Below, piece by piece: positions 15,725 to 24,007 of a DNA stretch of 59,553 bases. The stretch lies in the IMG/VR virus record IMGVR_UViG_3300019776_000258, positions 1 to 59,553 of that record; one strand, 5' to 3'. The notes under the pieces are model-generated. The model saw only the letters and a list, made by a program, of their open reading frames with translations. It made no database searches and was not told the origin of the DNA. How positions within the stretch are numbered: the first letter of the stretch is position 1; each line of letters starts with the position of its first letter. Both the position numbers and the translations under genes were made by a program. Source of the stretch: a virus.

Positions 15725-16843
15725 ATGGCTCGCACCATCGTAGGGGTCAACGATCCCAAGGCGATCAAGAAGTGGTCTGGCCTTCTGGCCTACGACCAGT
15801 CCCAGAAGTCCTATTTCAGCCAACGCTTCATGGCGCGCGGCGCCGAGGCCGAGGTGCCCATCCAGATTCTCACGGACCTGGAGAGCGACGCAGGCGAGCA
15901 GATCAGCTATGACCTGCTGGCCGAGTTGAAGATGGCCCCCGTCGAGGGCGAGGACATCCTCGAAGGCAAGGAAGAGGCGCAGAAGTTCTACACCGACCAG
16001 ATTTACATCGACCAAGCGCGGTGCGGTGTGAACACGGGCGGCAAGATGACGCGCAAGCGCACCCTGCACGACCTGCGCGAGAAGGCCAAGCGCCAGCAAT
16101 CCGGCTGGTGGGCTCGCCTGATGGATGAACTGCTGTTCATCTACCTGTCGGGCGCCCGTGGCGTGAACCCGAACTTCCTGCTGCCGCTGGGCTACAGCGG
16201 CCGCGCGAACAACAGCCTCGTGACGCCGGACGACAACCACCGTCTGTACGGCAACGACGCGACGGCGTTCAACAACATCGACTCGAACGACAAGTTCAAC
16301 CTGCGGCTGATCGACCGCGCCAAGACCAAGGCTGATGCCCAGGGTGGCGGCGCGACGAACATCCCGGTGTTGCAGCCTTGCAAGATCGACGGCAACGAGA
16401 CCTTCGTGGTCTGCATGCACACGTTCCAGGAGGACGACCTGCGCGCAGACACGAGCACCGGTCAGTGGCTGGACATCCAGAAGGCCGCAGCCGGCGCCGA
16501 GGGTCGCAACAGCCCCTTGTTCAAGGGCAGCCTGGGCATGTATCGCGGCGTGATCCTGCACTCGCACCGCAACGTGATCCGCTTCAACAACGCTGGCTCC
16601 GGCGCCAACGTCGAGGCCGCTCGCGCCCTGTTCATGGGCTCGCAGGCCGCTGTGGTCGCCTTCGGTTCGCCGGGCACCAACATGCGCTTCGACTGGCACG
16701 AAGAGACCCGCGACAACGGGGACAAGGTGGTCATCACGACCTCCTCGATCTTCGGCATGAAGAAGGTCACGTTCACGCACGACGGCACTGGCGCGCAGGA
16801 CTTCGGGGTGTTCAGCCTCGATACCGCCGCAGCCGCGCGCTGA
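15725..16843 (+). CDS. Major capsid protein, N4-gp56 family
   Basis: This 372-residue protein builds the icosahedral head. It begins MARTIVGVNDPKAIKKWSGL, continues with QSYFSQRFM-type residues (YFSQRFMARGAEAEVPIQI), an E-loop region (LKMAPVEGEDILEGKEEA) and YTDQIYIDQARCGVNTGG, which are hallmarks of the N4-gp56 major capsid family (DUF4043). Size and internal order match that family. A GGAG ribosome-binding site precedes the ATG. It follows the scaffold and CsrA-like genes and precedes a probable decoration protein and a strong terminator. Confidence 0.92.
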   Translation: MARTIVGVNDPKAIKKWSGLLAYDQSQKSYFSQRFMARGAEAEVPIQILTDLESDAGEQISYDLLAELKMAPVEGEDILEGKEEAQKFYTDQIYIDQARCGVNTGGKMTRKRTLHDLREKAKRQQSGWWARLMDELLFIYLSGARGVNPNFLLPLGYSGRANNSLVTPDDNHRLYGNDATAFNNIDSNDKFNLRLIDRAKTKADAQGGGATNIPVLQPCKIDGNETFVVCMHTFQEDDLRADTSTGQWLDIQKAAAGAEGRNSPLFKGSLGMYRGVILHSHRNVIRFNNAGSGANVEAARALFMGSQAAVVAFGSPGTNMRFDWHEETRDNGDKVVITTSSIFGMKKVTFTHDGTGAQDFGVFSLDTAAAAR

Positions 16844-16878
16844 TCCAGGCAACACGACACGAACAAGGAGCACGCATC

Positions 16879-17328
16879 ATGCCCTTCACCAACTCCAACG
16901 ACTATCTCGACGGTCGCAAGCCCCCGGTCTTCCCGGCCGGTGGCGAAGTGGTCGCCGTGCGATTCCCTATCGCACTGGTGGCCGCCGACCTGGACGCCAA
17001 CGACTGCGGCGCCGTCGCGGTCCTGCCTGCCGGCTGCGTGCCGGTGGGGCTGGTCTACGACTCCGACGACCTGGACACCAACGCGAGCCCGACGATCTCG
17101 GCCGCTGTGGGCCCGGTCAACGCTGGCGCTACGGACCTGTCCTCGACCTGGGCCAGCGGCATCACCGCCAGCCAAAGCGGCGCGTCGGCCAACGTGGCTC
17201 TGTCGAGCGCAGCGATGCGCTTGGCCGCGTCCGGCAGCGACACCCGGATCGGCATCAAGTTCACCGCAGCCGCAGCCACCAAGGCAGCCGGCGAGGTTGG
17301 CCTGACGCTGCTTTACCGCGCCGTCTGA
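16879..17328 (+). CDS. Putative head decoration protein, 149 aa
   Basis: The product begins MPFTNSNDYLDGRKPPVFPA and is made of hydrophobic strands with Gly/Ser/Ala-rich turns (VVAVRFPIALVA, AVLPAGCVPVGLVYDSDDL). AAGGAG precedes the ATG at 16879. Its position directly after the major capsid gene, small size and beta-rich character suggest a capsid decoration or minor head protein. I do not recognise an exact family. It is the last gene before the paired hairpins at 17353-17413, so it may end a highly expressed capsid transcript. Confidence 0.65.
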   Translation: MPFTNSNDYLDGRKPPVFPAGGEVVAVRFPIALVAADLDANDCGAVAVLPAGCVPVGLVYDSDDLDTNASPTISAAVGPVNAGATDLSSTWASGITASQSGASANVALSSAAMRLAASGSDTRIGIKFTAAAATKAAGEVGLTLLYRAV

Positions 17329-17352
17329 TCGCGCGGCCAACTCCCGCAGGGT

Positions 17353-17379
17353 GAGCGACCCGCTGGGGGCGGGTTGCTC
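17353..17379 (+). terminator. Hairpin 1 after the capsid genes
   Basis: GAGCGACCCGC (17353-17363) pairs with GCGGGTTGCTC (17369-17379) through 11 positions with one G-U pair and a 5-base loop. It is followed at once by a second hairpin with a T-run. It probably acts together with hairpin 2 to slow or end transcription downstream of the capsid and decoration genes. Confidence 0.65.
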
Positions 17380-17382
17380 TTG

Positions 17383-17413
17383 AAGGGGGGAGGCGACTTC
17401 CCCCTTTCTTTTT
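17383..17413 (+). terminator. Hairpin 2 with T-run, intrinsic terminator
   Basis: AAGGGGGGA and TTCCCCCTT form a stem of about nine pairs with a GGCGAC loop, followed by TCTTTTT. This is a classic Rho-independent terminator. The T-run ends directly before the ribosome-binding GGAG of the next gene at 17424, so read-through must occur for the downstream tail genes unless another promoter exists. Confidence 0.8.
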
Positions 17414-17423
17414 GGAGATCGAC

Positions 17424-17741
17424 ATGAAGCTCACGACCTCGATTCAGCCCCGCAGGGATGGGACGGTCACTGCGACTGTTCCCGGTGGCGACAAGTTCGT
17501 GTTCAAGGCCGGCCCCTCGGGCGACCTGGAGTGCGACGTGGCCGACGAGGCTGCAATCGCGGCCCTCCTGCAGACCGGCAACTTCTACCCGGCCGACGAG
17601 GCGGACTTCGAGCAGGCGCTTGCCGTCATCAAGCCGGTGGGCGAGGGCGACGAAGACGCCGAAGCCAAGACCCAGGAAGAGCCCCTGCCGGCTAGTCTGA
17701 CCGCGCCCGCACCGCGCCGCGGCAAGTCTCGCGCCGCCTGA
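17424..17741 (+). CDS. Hypothetical acidic protein, 105 aa
   Basis: The product begins MKLTTSIQPRRDGTVTATVP and has two short strands (KFVFKAGPSGDLECDV), an acidic helical centre (EADFEQALAVIKPVGEGDED) and a basic, Pro/Ala-rich tail. The ribosome-binding GGAG follows immediately after the terminator T-run. It sits between the head genes and two adaptor-like genes, so a role in head completion is plausible. I do not recognise the family. Confidence 0.7.
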   Translation: MKLTTSIQPRRDGTVTATVPGGDKFVFKAGPSGDLECDVADEAAIAALLQTGNFYPADEADFEQALAVIKPVGEGDEDAEAKTQEEPLPASLTAPAPRRGKSRAA

Positions 17742-17754
17742 GATCGCCCCAGCC

Positions 17755-18369
17755 GTGGCCACTTGGTCCGACCTTCACCCGGATGTCCTGGTCTTCGTGC
17801 CGGGCTGCCCGGACCCGTTCCTGAACCAGGAACTTCGCCGCGCTGCGACCGAGTTCTTCCGCGACAGCCGGGCCTGGGTGGAGTGGCTGACGCCCATCGT
17901 TGTCGTGGGCACCCAGCGCGAGTACGCCCTGCCCTTGCCGACCGACAGCGCACTGGTAGGCCTTGAGAGCGCGACCACTGACGGCAACCCGACCGAAATC
18001 CTGTCCTTCCTGGCGCAGGAGAAGAACCCGGCCACGCGCGAGAACGAGCGCCCCGGCATCGTGACGGGCGACTTCGTTGAGATCACCCTTACCCGCGCCT
18101 TCGCGCCGGGCGCCAGCATCGAACTGCAGGCGTCCCTGATGCCCAGCCGCAGCGCCGAAACGCTGCCCGACGCGCTGATGCAGCGGTATGCCGAGGCCAT
18201 CGTCGCAGGGGCGCGCTACCGCCTCATGCGCACCCCGGGCCCGCTGCACAACCCCGAGGGCGCCAGCACGGCATTGGCCGAGTACCAGCGGCACCTGGGC
18301 AAGTTCACTTTCCAAGCCTATCGAGGCAACGCCCCGTCCGTGCCGCGCGCACGGCCGAAGTGGTGTTGA
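17755..18369 (+). CDS. Putative head-tail adaptor protein 1
   Basis: The 204-residue product (GTG start) begins MATWSDLHPDVLVFVPGCPD. It combines an N-terminal helical part (QELRRAATEFFRDSRAWVEW), a beta region (TPIVVVGTQREYALPLP, DFVEITLTRAFAPGASIEL) and a C-terminal helical part (LMQRYAEAIVAGARYRLM). This helix-strand-helix layout with a helix of the AATEFF type is shared with phage adaptor or head-completion proteins that dock below the portal. The next gene has a related layout. No catalytic motif is seen. Confidence 0.7.
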   Translation: MATWSDLHPDVLVFVPGCPDPFLNQELRRAATEFFRDSRAWVEWLTPIVVVGTQREYALPLPTDSALVGLESATTDGNPTEILSFLAQEKNPATRENERPGIVTGDFVEITLTRAFAPGASIELQASLMPSRSAETLPDALMQRYAEAIVAGARYRLMRTPGPLHNPEGASTALAEYQRHLGKFTFQAYRGNAPSVPRARPKWC

Positions 18370-18392
18370 GCGTCAACTAGGAGCGCCAAGGC

Positions 18393-19109
18393 ATGCCTAT
18401 CGCAGCCCAGTCCATCATCCACCGCTGCGTCGATACGCTGCAGGACACCACGTCGATCCGCTGGGCGGTGGCCGAACTGGTGCGCTACCTCAACGACGGG
18501 CAGCGCGAGATCATCGTCCATCGGCCGGACGCAATGGCCACCACCGCCGCGCACACCCTGGCCGCTGGAACCCGTCAGACGATCCCCACCAACGGGACCA
18601 AGCTGATCGAGGTCATTCGCAACTCGGGCGGCAACAAGCGATCTGTCCGCCTGTGCGCGCGGGAAATCCTGGATGCCTCTGTGCCGGGCTGGCACAACCT
18701 CGCGGGCGCGACGGAGATCGTTCACTTCATGTTCGATCCGCGCGACCCCAAGACGTTCTATGTCTACCCGCCTGCTGCAGCCTCAGGCGCATCGCTGGAC
18801 ATCGTTTACTCCGCACTGCCTACCGACGTCACGGAGCCCGCAGCGGGCACCGACTACACGGCCGTGGCCGGCAACATCAGCGTGCCCGACATCTACGGCA
18901 ACGTGCTGCAGGACTACATCCTGTTCCGGTCCTACATGAAGGACAGCCAGTACGCTGGCAACGCGGCACGCGCGGCCACGCACTACGCCGCCTTCGCAAA
19001 CGGGCTGGGCATCGAGATCAAGGCCACGGTAGCCGTCGCGCCGACAAGCCCGGGCAACCCGAACCATCCTGCTGCATCAATGGCTGCGGCTGGTGTACCA
19101 GGAAACTGA
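18393..19109 (+). CDS. Phage adaptor protein, DUF6682-like
   Basis: The 238-residue product begins MPIAAQSIIHRCVDTLQDTT. It continues with RWAVAELVRYLNDGQREIIV, HRPDA and LAAGTRQTIPTNGTKLIEVI, a pattern found in DUF6682 adaptor proteins of podoviruses, where a helical start with LNDGQREIV is followed by a beta-rich domain and a C-terminal helix bundle (DYILFRSYMKDSQYAGN). It probably connects the portal to the short tail. A GGAG-type site precedes the ATG at 18393. Assignment from sequence pattern recalled, not searched. Confidence 0.78.
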   Translation: MPIAAQSIIHRCVDTLQDTTSIRWAVAELVRYLNDGQREIIVHRPDAMATTAAHTLAAGTRQTIPTNGTKLIEVIRNSGGNKRSVRLCAREILDASVPGWHNLAGATEIVHFMFDPRDPKTFYVYPPAAASGASLDIVYSALPTDVTEPAAGTDYTAVAGNISVPDIYGNVLQDYILFRSYMKDSQYAGNAARAATHYAAFANGLGIEIKATVAVAPTSPGNPNHPAASMAAAGVPGN

Positions 19110-19149
19110 GCGGCCCAAGCCGCAGGATCGCGCGCAGAAAGGACTCGCA

Positions 19150-19440
19150 ATGCTGGACAAGGCAGACATCGCCAATCACACGATGGATGGAACCATCGCG
19201 GCAGTCGGATCGAAAGCCACCTACACGGGCGCCGGCATGACCGTCGGGGGCTGGCTTCTCAGCAGCGAGTTCGCAGTGCTCATGGGCATCGTGATTGGTG
19301 TCGCCGGCTTCTTCGTCAACTGGTTTTACCGGCACCGCCAGGACGAGCGTGAGCACGCCGAGCACGAGGCCAGAATGCGCGCCTACGAAGACGGCACGCG
19401 CGACAAAGACGACTACGTTGTCCCGATGAGGCGGAAGTGA
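19150..19440 (+). CDS. Holin, HP1-type (putative)
   Basis: The 96-residue product starts at ATG 19150, preceded by AAAGGA. It begins MLDKADIANHTMDGTIAAVG and has a strongly hydrophobic segment, LMGIVIGVAGFFVNWFY, followed by a charged cytoplasmic tail (RHRQDEREHAEHEARM). The G-x-x-V/I-N-W-x-Y/F-x-x-R pattern matches the HP1-type holin family. It would form or trigger the membrane hole in lysis and release the SAR endolysin. It lies about 9 kb from the endolysin and spanins, among tail genes, so the lysis cassette is split. Confidence 0.72.
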   Translation: MLDKADIANHTMDGTIAAVGSKATYTGAGMTVGGWLLSSEFAVLMGIVIGVAGFFVNWFYRHRQDEREHAEHEARMRAYEDGTRDKDDYVVPMRRK

Positions 19441-19446
19441 GCAGCC

Positions 19447-21141
19447 ATGGCGCTGATTCGCGTCAGTGGCTTTGCCGGTGAATCTCGCGCAGGCCACCCT
19501 ACCCTACTACCCGAGCAGATCGGCACCATCAGCCGCAACCAGAAGCCGGGCCGCGGAGACCTGCGCCCCTGGAAGCAGCCGAACACGGTGGCAACCATTC
19601 CGGCCGGCCGGCAGACGATCTACCGCATGGGCAGGGACGTCGCCAGCCACTCGCAATACTGGCTAAGCTGGGCCGGCGTCGTGCATGCCGTGCGCGGCTA
19701 CGACACGGCAGACACCACCGAGCGCACCTACTACACGGGCGACGGCATCCCCAAGGCCACCGACAACACCGCGCTCGACGGCACCGACCCGCAGGACAAC
19801 CCAGGCGGCAACTGGCGCCCGCTCGGTGTGCCCGCGCCAGTGGGTGCGCCAACCATCACAACCAGCGGCACGGGAACATCCGACGAGCTGCAGACGGTCT
19901 TCTACGTCTACACCTACGGAACCACGTGGGGCTGGGAATCCGCCCCGAGTTCCGTCAGCGCAGAAAACACCCGCAAGACCGACGAGGCAGCCACGATCAC
20001 CAACTTCGCGGCCCCGCCCTCCGGTAACTACGGGATCGACAAGATTCGCATCTACCGCACCGAGACGGGCGCGAGCGGTGCGACCGAGTTCTTCTTCCTG
20101 CGCGAGATCGGCATCGGCACTGCAAGCACGACCGACGACAACCGAACGCTGGGCGAGGTGCTGCCCACGACCACCTGGGCGATGCCCCCGGCCGGCATGA
20201 CGGACCTGACCGCGCTGTGGAACGGCATGCTGGCCGGCATCAGTGGGCGCGCGGTGAAGTTCTGCGAGCCCTACACCCCCTATGCGTGGCCCACCCGCTA
20301 CGACGTGGTTCCGCCCGACTCGACGCCCGTGGCCTTGGGGGTCTTCGGGCAGAGCCTTCTGGTGCTGACCACGGGCCGGCCGCTTCTGGTGCAGGGCTCG
20401 ACACCAGAGTCCATGGATCAGGTCCCGCTGGAGATTCCGCAGGGCTGCGTGGCCGCGCGCTCCGCAGTGAGCATGGGCACGGGCGTGGCCTGGGCGAGCG
20501 CCGACGGGCTGTGCTGGTACGGCGCAGGCGGGCCCCGCATCCTCACGGCCGGCCTGATGACGCGCGAGGACTGGCAGGCCCTGGTGCCGACTTCCATCAT
20601 CGGCCGCATGTACGAAGGGCTCTACTTCGGCAGCTACGACGACGGGTCCGGCCGCAAGGGCTTCATGCTGAACCCGGCCGACCCGAACGCAGGCATCTAC
20701 TTCCTCGACACTGGCTACTCGGCGATGCACTTCGACGAGTTGCTGGATCAGCTTTACGTGCTCGATGGCACCGCGGTTCGCCGCTGGGATGCTGGCGCAT
20801 CGCCCATGACGGCCCGCTTCCGCTCCAAGCAGTTCAGGGCCTCGCAGCCCGTGACCCTTGCGGCCGCAGAGGTCCAGGCCGACGCCTACCCGGTGACGCT
20901 GCGCGTGGACGCCATGGGCCTTCCGGCCGCCACCGTCACGGCCCTGGTGGCGCGCAATCCCACGTACTTCTCGGCGCCGGACGCGACCACGTTCCGCTGC
21001 ACCCTGTCGGTGCCCAGTGCGGACTCCGTGCGCCTGCCCGACGGCTTCATGGCCTCTGACTGGCGCATGGAGATCGAGTCCACGGGCGCAATCCAGTCCG
21101 CGGCCCTTGCCAGCAGTGTCGAAGAACTCCGTCAGGTCTGA
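19447..21141 (+). CDS. Tail structural protein, 564 aa
   Basis: The product begins MALIRVSGFAGESRAGHPTL. It is beta-rich, with segments such as TTWGWESAPSSVSAENT, GIDKIRIYRTETGASGATEF and repeated short strands from residue 300 (ALGVFGQSLLVLTTGRPLLV) that resemble blades of a propeller-like tail tube or nozzle protein. Podovirus tail tube B-like proteins are often organised this way. There is no signal or catalytic motif. It follows the holin gene by 6 bases and precedes the fibre genes, which supports a role in the short tail. Confidence 0.7.
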   Translation: MALIRVSGFAGESRAGHPTLLPEQIGTISRNQKPGRGDLRPWKQPNTVATIPAGRQTIYRMGRDVASHSQYWLSWAGVVHAVRGYDTADTTERTYYTGDGIPKATDNTALDGTDPQDNPGGNWRPLGVPAPVGAPTITTSGTGTSDELQTVFYVYTYGTTWGWESAPSSVSAENTRKTDEAATITNFAAPPSGNYGIDKIRIYRTETGASGATEFFFLREIGIGTASTTDDNRTLGEVLPTTTWAMPPAGMTDLTALWNGMLAGISGRAVKFCEPYTPYAWPTRYDVVPPDSTPVALGVFGQSLLVLTTGRPLLVQGSTPESMDQVPLEIPQGCVAARSAVSMGTGVAWASADGLCWYGAGGPRILTAGLMTREDWQALVPTSIIGRMYEGLYFGSYDDGSGRKGFMLNPADPNAGIYFLDTGYSAMHFDELLDQLYVLDGTAVRRWDAGASPMTARFRSKQFRASQPVTLAAAEVQADAYPVTLRVDAMGLPAATVTALVARNPTYFSAPDATTFRCTLSVPSADSVRLPDGFMASDWRMEIESTGAIQSAALASSVEELRQV

Positions 21142-21155
21142 GGAACCCGGCCGCC

Positions 21156-22523
21156 ATGTCTGACCGCAAAGACCTGCCGACCCCAAGCGCGACGAACTTC
21201 GAGGCGCGGGTACGCGAGACCCTGATGACGTACCTCGGGCGCACTGGCGACCCGCTGGACCGAGGGGTGACGCTGCGCGACCTGATTGATGGTGGCCTCG
21301 CAAGGCTGCGATCTGGGCGCACGCTGACGACGGCCTCTGTCGGCGGCTCTTCCCTGCCAATCGAGTCAGTGGCGCAGGAGATCGAGCCCGACCTGACGCC
21401 ACCCCCGACGCCGACGGGATTCGCGGTGTCTGCTGGCATCAACATGCTCTTCATCGAGCATGACGCGCCCACCTACAAGCAAGGCCACGGGCATCTGCGC
21501 ACGCGCCTGTACGGCAAGATCGTCAACCAGGGAGACCCGCTACCGGTCTTCGCCGACGCCGCTGAAATCAGCCAGTTCACGGGCGAGATCCACTCCTATC
21601 CCAGCAACCCGTCTACGCAATGGCGGTTCTGGATCAAGTGGGAAACCGCCGACGGCGTGTTGAGCATCGCTCCGGCTGGCGGCACGAACGGCGTGGCTGC
21701 CGGGACGTCAACGATTCGAGGGGTTGACCTCGGGCCCCTGATCGTCGAAGCGAACAACATCGCCAACGGCGCCTTGTCCACTGGCAAGTTCGCCAACGGC
21801 ATCGAGCCGGTAACGGTCGTGACGGGCTCAACGGTCCCGACCACGAAGTCCACCAACACCATCTTCCTGACTGGCACGGGCAAGCTGTACCGCTGGAACG
21901 GCACGGCCTACACAAAGGATGTGGTCGCCGCGGACGTCGATTCCCGCGGCCTGGACGTCAAGGCCGCGGACGGCTCTGTCGTCTTTGGCTCCAACGGCTT
22001 CATCGGCAACAACGCATACCTGACGGTCGATGGCAACAACATCAACCTGTCGGACCTTGCAGCGTCGCAACTGGTGCCGAACCTGAACTTTGTCGGCTCC
22101 TTCGCCAGCCCGCCAACCCAGGCGCAGCTTGGAAACAAGTGGCTCCAGAACGCGGTCTACCGCAACACCACCGACGGCTACCTCTACGTCCTGACCGGCA
22201 CGCCGCTCGACTGGGTTCTGTACCTGCAAGACGGCTTGTCGTTCGTGCTGACGGTGGAGTCCACCAACGGCACCACATTCCGGGTCGGGCAGAACACCAG
22301 CACGCTCCTGAAGGGGCGGCTTTTCAAGAACGGCGCGGAGGTCACCGACGTGACCCCGGCTGCGTGGTTTCGCTGGCGTCGCGTGTCGGCGATCCCGCAG
22401 GCGGCGCCTAACGACGACGCGACTTGGAACGCGGCCTACCAGACCGGATACAAACAGGTGTCCATCAGCGTTGACTCGGTGTACGCGCGAGCCACGTTCT
22501 TCTGCGACATCATCAGCACGTAA
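21156..22523 (+). CDS. Tail fibre-associated protein with FN3-like domain
   Basis: The 455-residue product begins MSDRKDLPTPSATNFEARVR, an N-terminal helix probably used for docking. The segment PPPTPTGFAVSAGINMLFIE starts an FN3-like domain as seen in phage central-tail proteins. After about residue 180, VEANNIANGALSTGKFANGI and DVKAADGSVVFGSNGFIG resemble the DUF1983-like region of host-specificity proteins. The C-terminal 130 residues are a separate beta-rich domain. It probably belongs to the host-recognition apparatus; the receptor is unknown. Confidence 0.72.
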   Translation: MSDRKDLPTPSATNFEARVRETLMTYLGRTGDPLDRGVTLRDLIDGGLARLRSGRTLTTASVGGSSLPIESVAQEIEPDLTPPPTPTGFAVSAGINMLFIEHDAPTYKQGHGHLRTRLYGKIVNQGDPLPVFADAAEISQFTGEIHSYPSNPSTQWRFWIKWETADGVLSIAPAGGTNGVAAGTSTIRGVDLGPLIVEANNIANGALSTGKFANGIEPVTVVTGSTVPTTKSTNTIFLTGTGKLYRWNGTAYTKDVVAADVDSRGLDVKAADGSVVFGSNGFIGNNAYLTVDGNNINLSDLAASQLVPNLNFVGSFASPPTQAQLGNKWLQNAVYRNTTDGYLYVLTGTPLDWVLYLQDGLSFVLTVESTNGTTFRVGQNTSTLLKGRLFKNGAEVTDVTPAAWFRWRRVSAIPQAAPNDDATWNAAYQTGYKQVSISVDSVYARATFFCDIIST

Positions 22524-22534
22524 GGGAAAGCATC

Positions 22535-23998
22535 ATGCCCATCGTCTCAACTGGTCAGATCACCATCGTCGATACCAACGACGCGAGGTCGATCACCGCG
22601 TTTCTGGCGGCCAACCAGGGCGCCCAGCAGGTCTACACCAAGGACGAGGCGACCGTCGGCTACACGCCCTCGTGGTTCTCGACGCCCATTGTCATCACCC
22701 CGCAGATTTCCATCGGGGGACTGTCTGCGGCGCAGGCCTGGGCGGCGCTCACCAACAAGACGTTCGCCCTGACGGCGGGGGGCGCGGCACTGACCACGGC
22801 CTCGACCTCGACGAGCTTCGTCAACAACTCCGACGGGCAACTGACAACGCCCTTCACCGTCAGCCACGCGGCCAATGGCTCCAGCACGGCCTCGACGTTC
22901 ACGATCACTGGCAACCTGAAGGACAGCGTGGCGGTCTTTACGCTCTTCTTCGACGCGGACTTCGTTGACCCGACCACGGGTCTCGTGACGCACATCACGG
23001 CGCAGATCACGCTCAACACGGTCAAGACCGGCACCAACGCGGTATTCATCGCCCTGCGCGGCCAAACCAGCATCGAAGACGCCACGGGCGCGACCAAGAA
23101 CAACATCGCCATCGCGGCCGATCTGGTGCGCTCTGGCGGCATCGACACCAGTGGCCTGACGTACAAGTGGTACGAGGGTGGCGGCGCGACGCAGATCACG
23201 ACCTCGATGCCCTCGGTGTCAACCAAGTACGGCATGAAGACTGTCGCGGCCCCGACGGTGCCCACCGGCGCCGGCTCCGACCTGAACGTCAACATCCCGA
23301 CGGCTGCCGGCAACGCCCAGAACACGCTGGTCATCAACGAGTCCGCGGTGGTTGACATCGGGGTGTACCGGGTAGACATCACCGACGGCGACAGCAAGAC
23401 CTATACGGCCTACTTCACGATCTACGACGTCAGCGACCCGTACCAGACCATCGTGTCCTCGTCGTCCGGCGACAAGCTCCAGAACGGCCAGGGCAGCACC
23501 CAACTGACACCCCGCGTCTACTACGGCGCCACTGAAGTCACGCCGCTGACTGGGTGGTCTTTCATCTGGACCTTCTACGACAAGAACGGCAAGCGGGGGG
23601 CCTTCGTGGACACGGCCAAGATCAGCACGGCAGGCGGCGCCCCGATCACGGCCAACGGCACGGGCGCGTCGGCGACCTTCAACTACAGCGGCACCAGCTA
23701 CGCATTCGTGGCCGGGGACATCGTGAAGGCGGTCAAACCCAACGGCGACGCCTTCTTCTACGAGGTGGCTTCGAGCGTGGCCAACCAAGTCACGATCCGA
23801 ACGCCCTCGACAAATGCGTGGCTGAACTTCACCGACTTCCCGGCGCCGTCGGCTTCGACCGACTTCGTGGGCGGCAGGCTCTACGGCTGCATGGGCTCTG
23901 GCGGGCAGCGCACCACATCGGCAGGCGCCGCCGTGGTCCTGACCGGCGATGAGGTTGACGTGAAGGCCCGCATCTTGTGCGAGGCCAACCGGCCGTAA
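22535..23998 (+). CDS. Tail fibre protein 1 (shared N-terminus)
   Basis: The 487-residue product begins MPIVSTGQITIVDTNDARSI. Its first 13 residues are identical to those of the next gene, which marks a common docking peptide. The body is Thr/Ser/Val/Ala-rich beta sandwich repeats (SIGGLSAAQAWAALTNK, AANGSSTASTFTITGNLK, FTLFFDADFV) and it has DUF-type Ig-like segments such as GLTYKWYEGGGATQITTS. It is probably a host-recognition fibre or an adaptor for fibres. There is no chaperone domain at its end. It starts 11 bases after the previous stop. Confidence 0.75.
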   Translation: MPIVSTGQITIVDTNDARSITAFLAANQGAQQVYTKDEATVGYTPSWFSTPIVITPQISIGGLSAAQAWAALTNKTFALTAGGAALTTASTSTSFVNNSDGQLTTPFTVSHAANGSSTASTFTITGNLKDSVAVFTLFFDADFVDPTTGLVTHITAQITLNTVKTGTNAVFIALRGQTSIEDATGATKNNIAIAADLVRSGGIDTSGLTYKWYEGGGATQITTSMPSVSTKYGMKTVAAPTVPTGAGSDLNVNIPTAAGNAQNTLVINESAVVDIGVYRVDITDGDSKTYTAYFTIYDVSDPYQTIVSSSSGDKLQNGQGSTQLTPRVYYGATEVTPLTGWSFIWTFYDKNGKRGAFVDTAKISTAGGAPITANGTGASATFNYSGTSYAFVAGDIVKAVKPNGDAFFYEVASSVANQVTIRTPSTNAWLNFTDFPAPSASTDFVGGRLYGCMGSGGQRTTSAGAAVVLTGDEVDVKARILCEANRP

Positions 23999-24007
23999 GG
24001 AGCGCCC

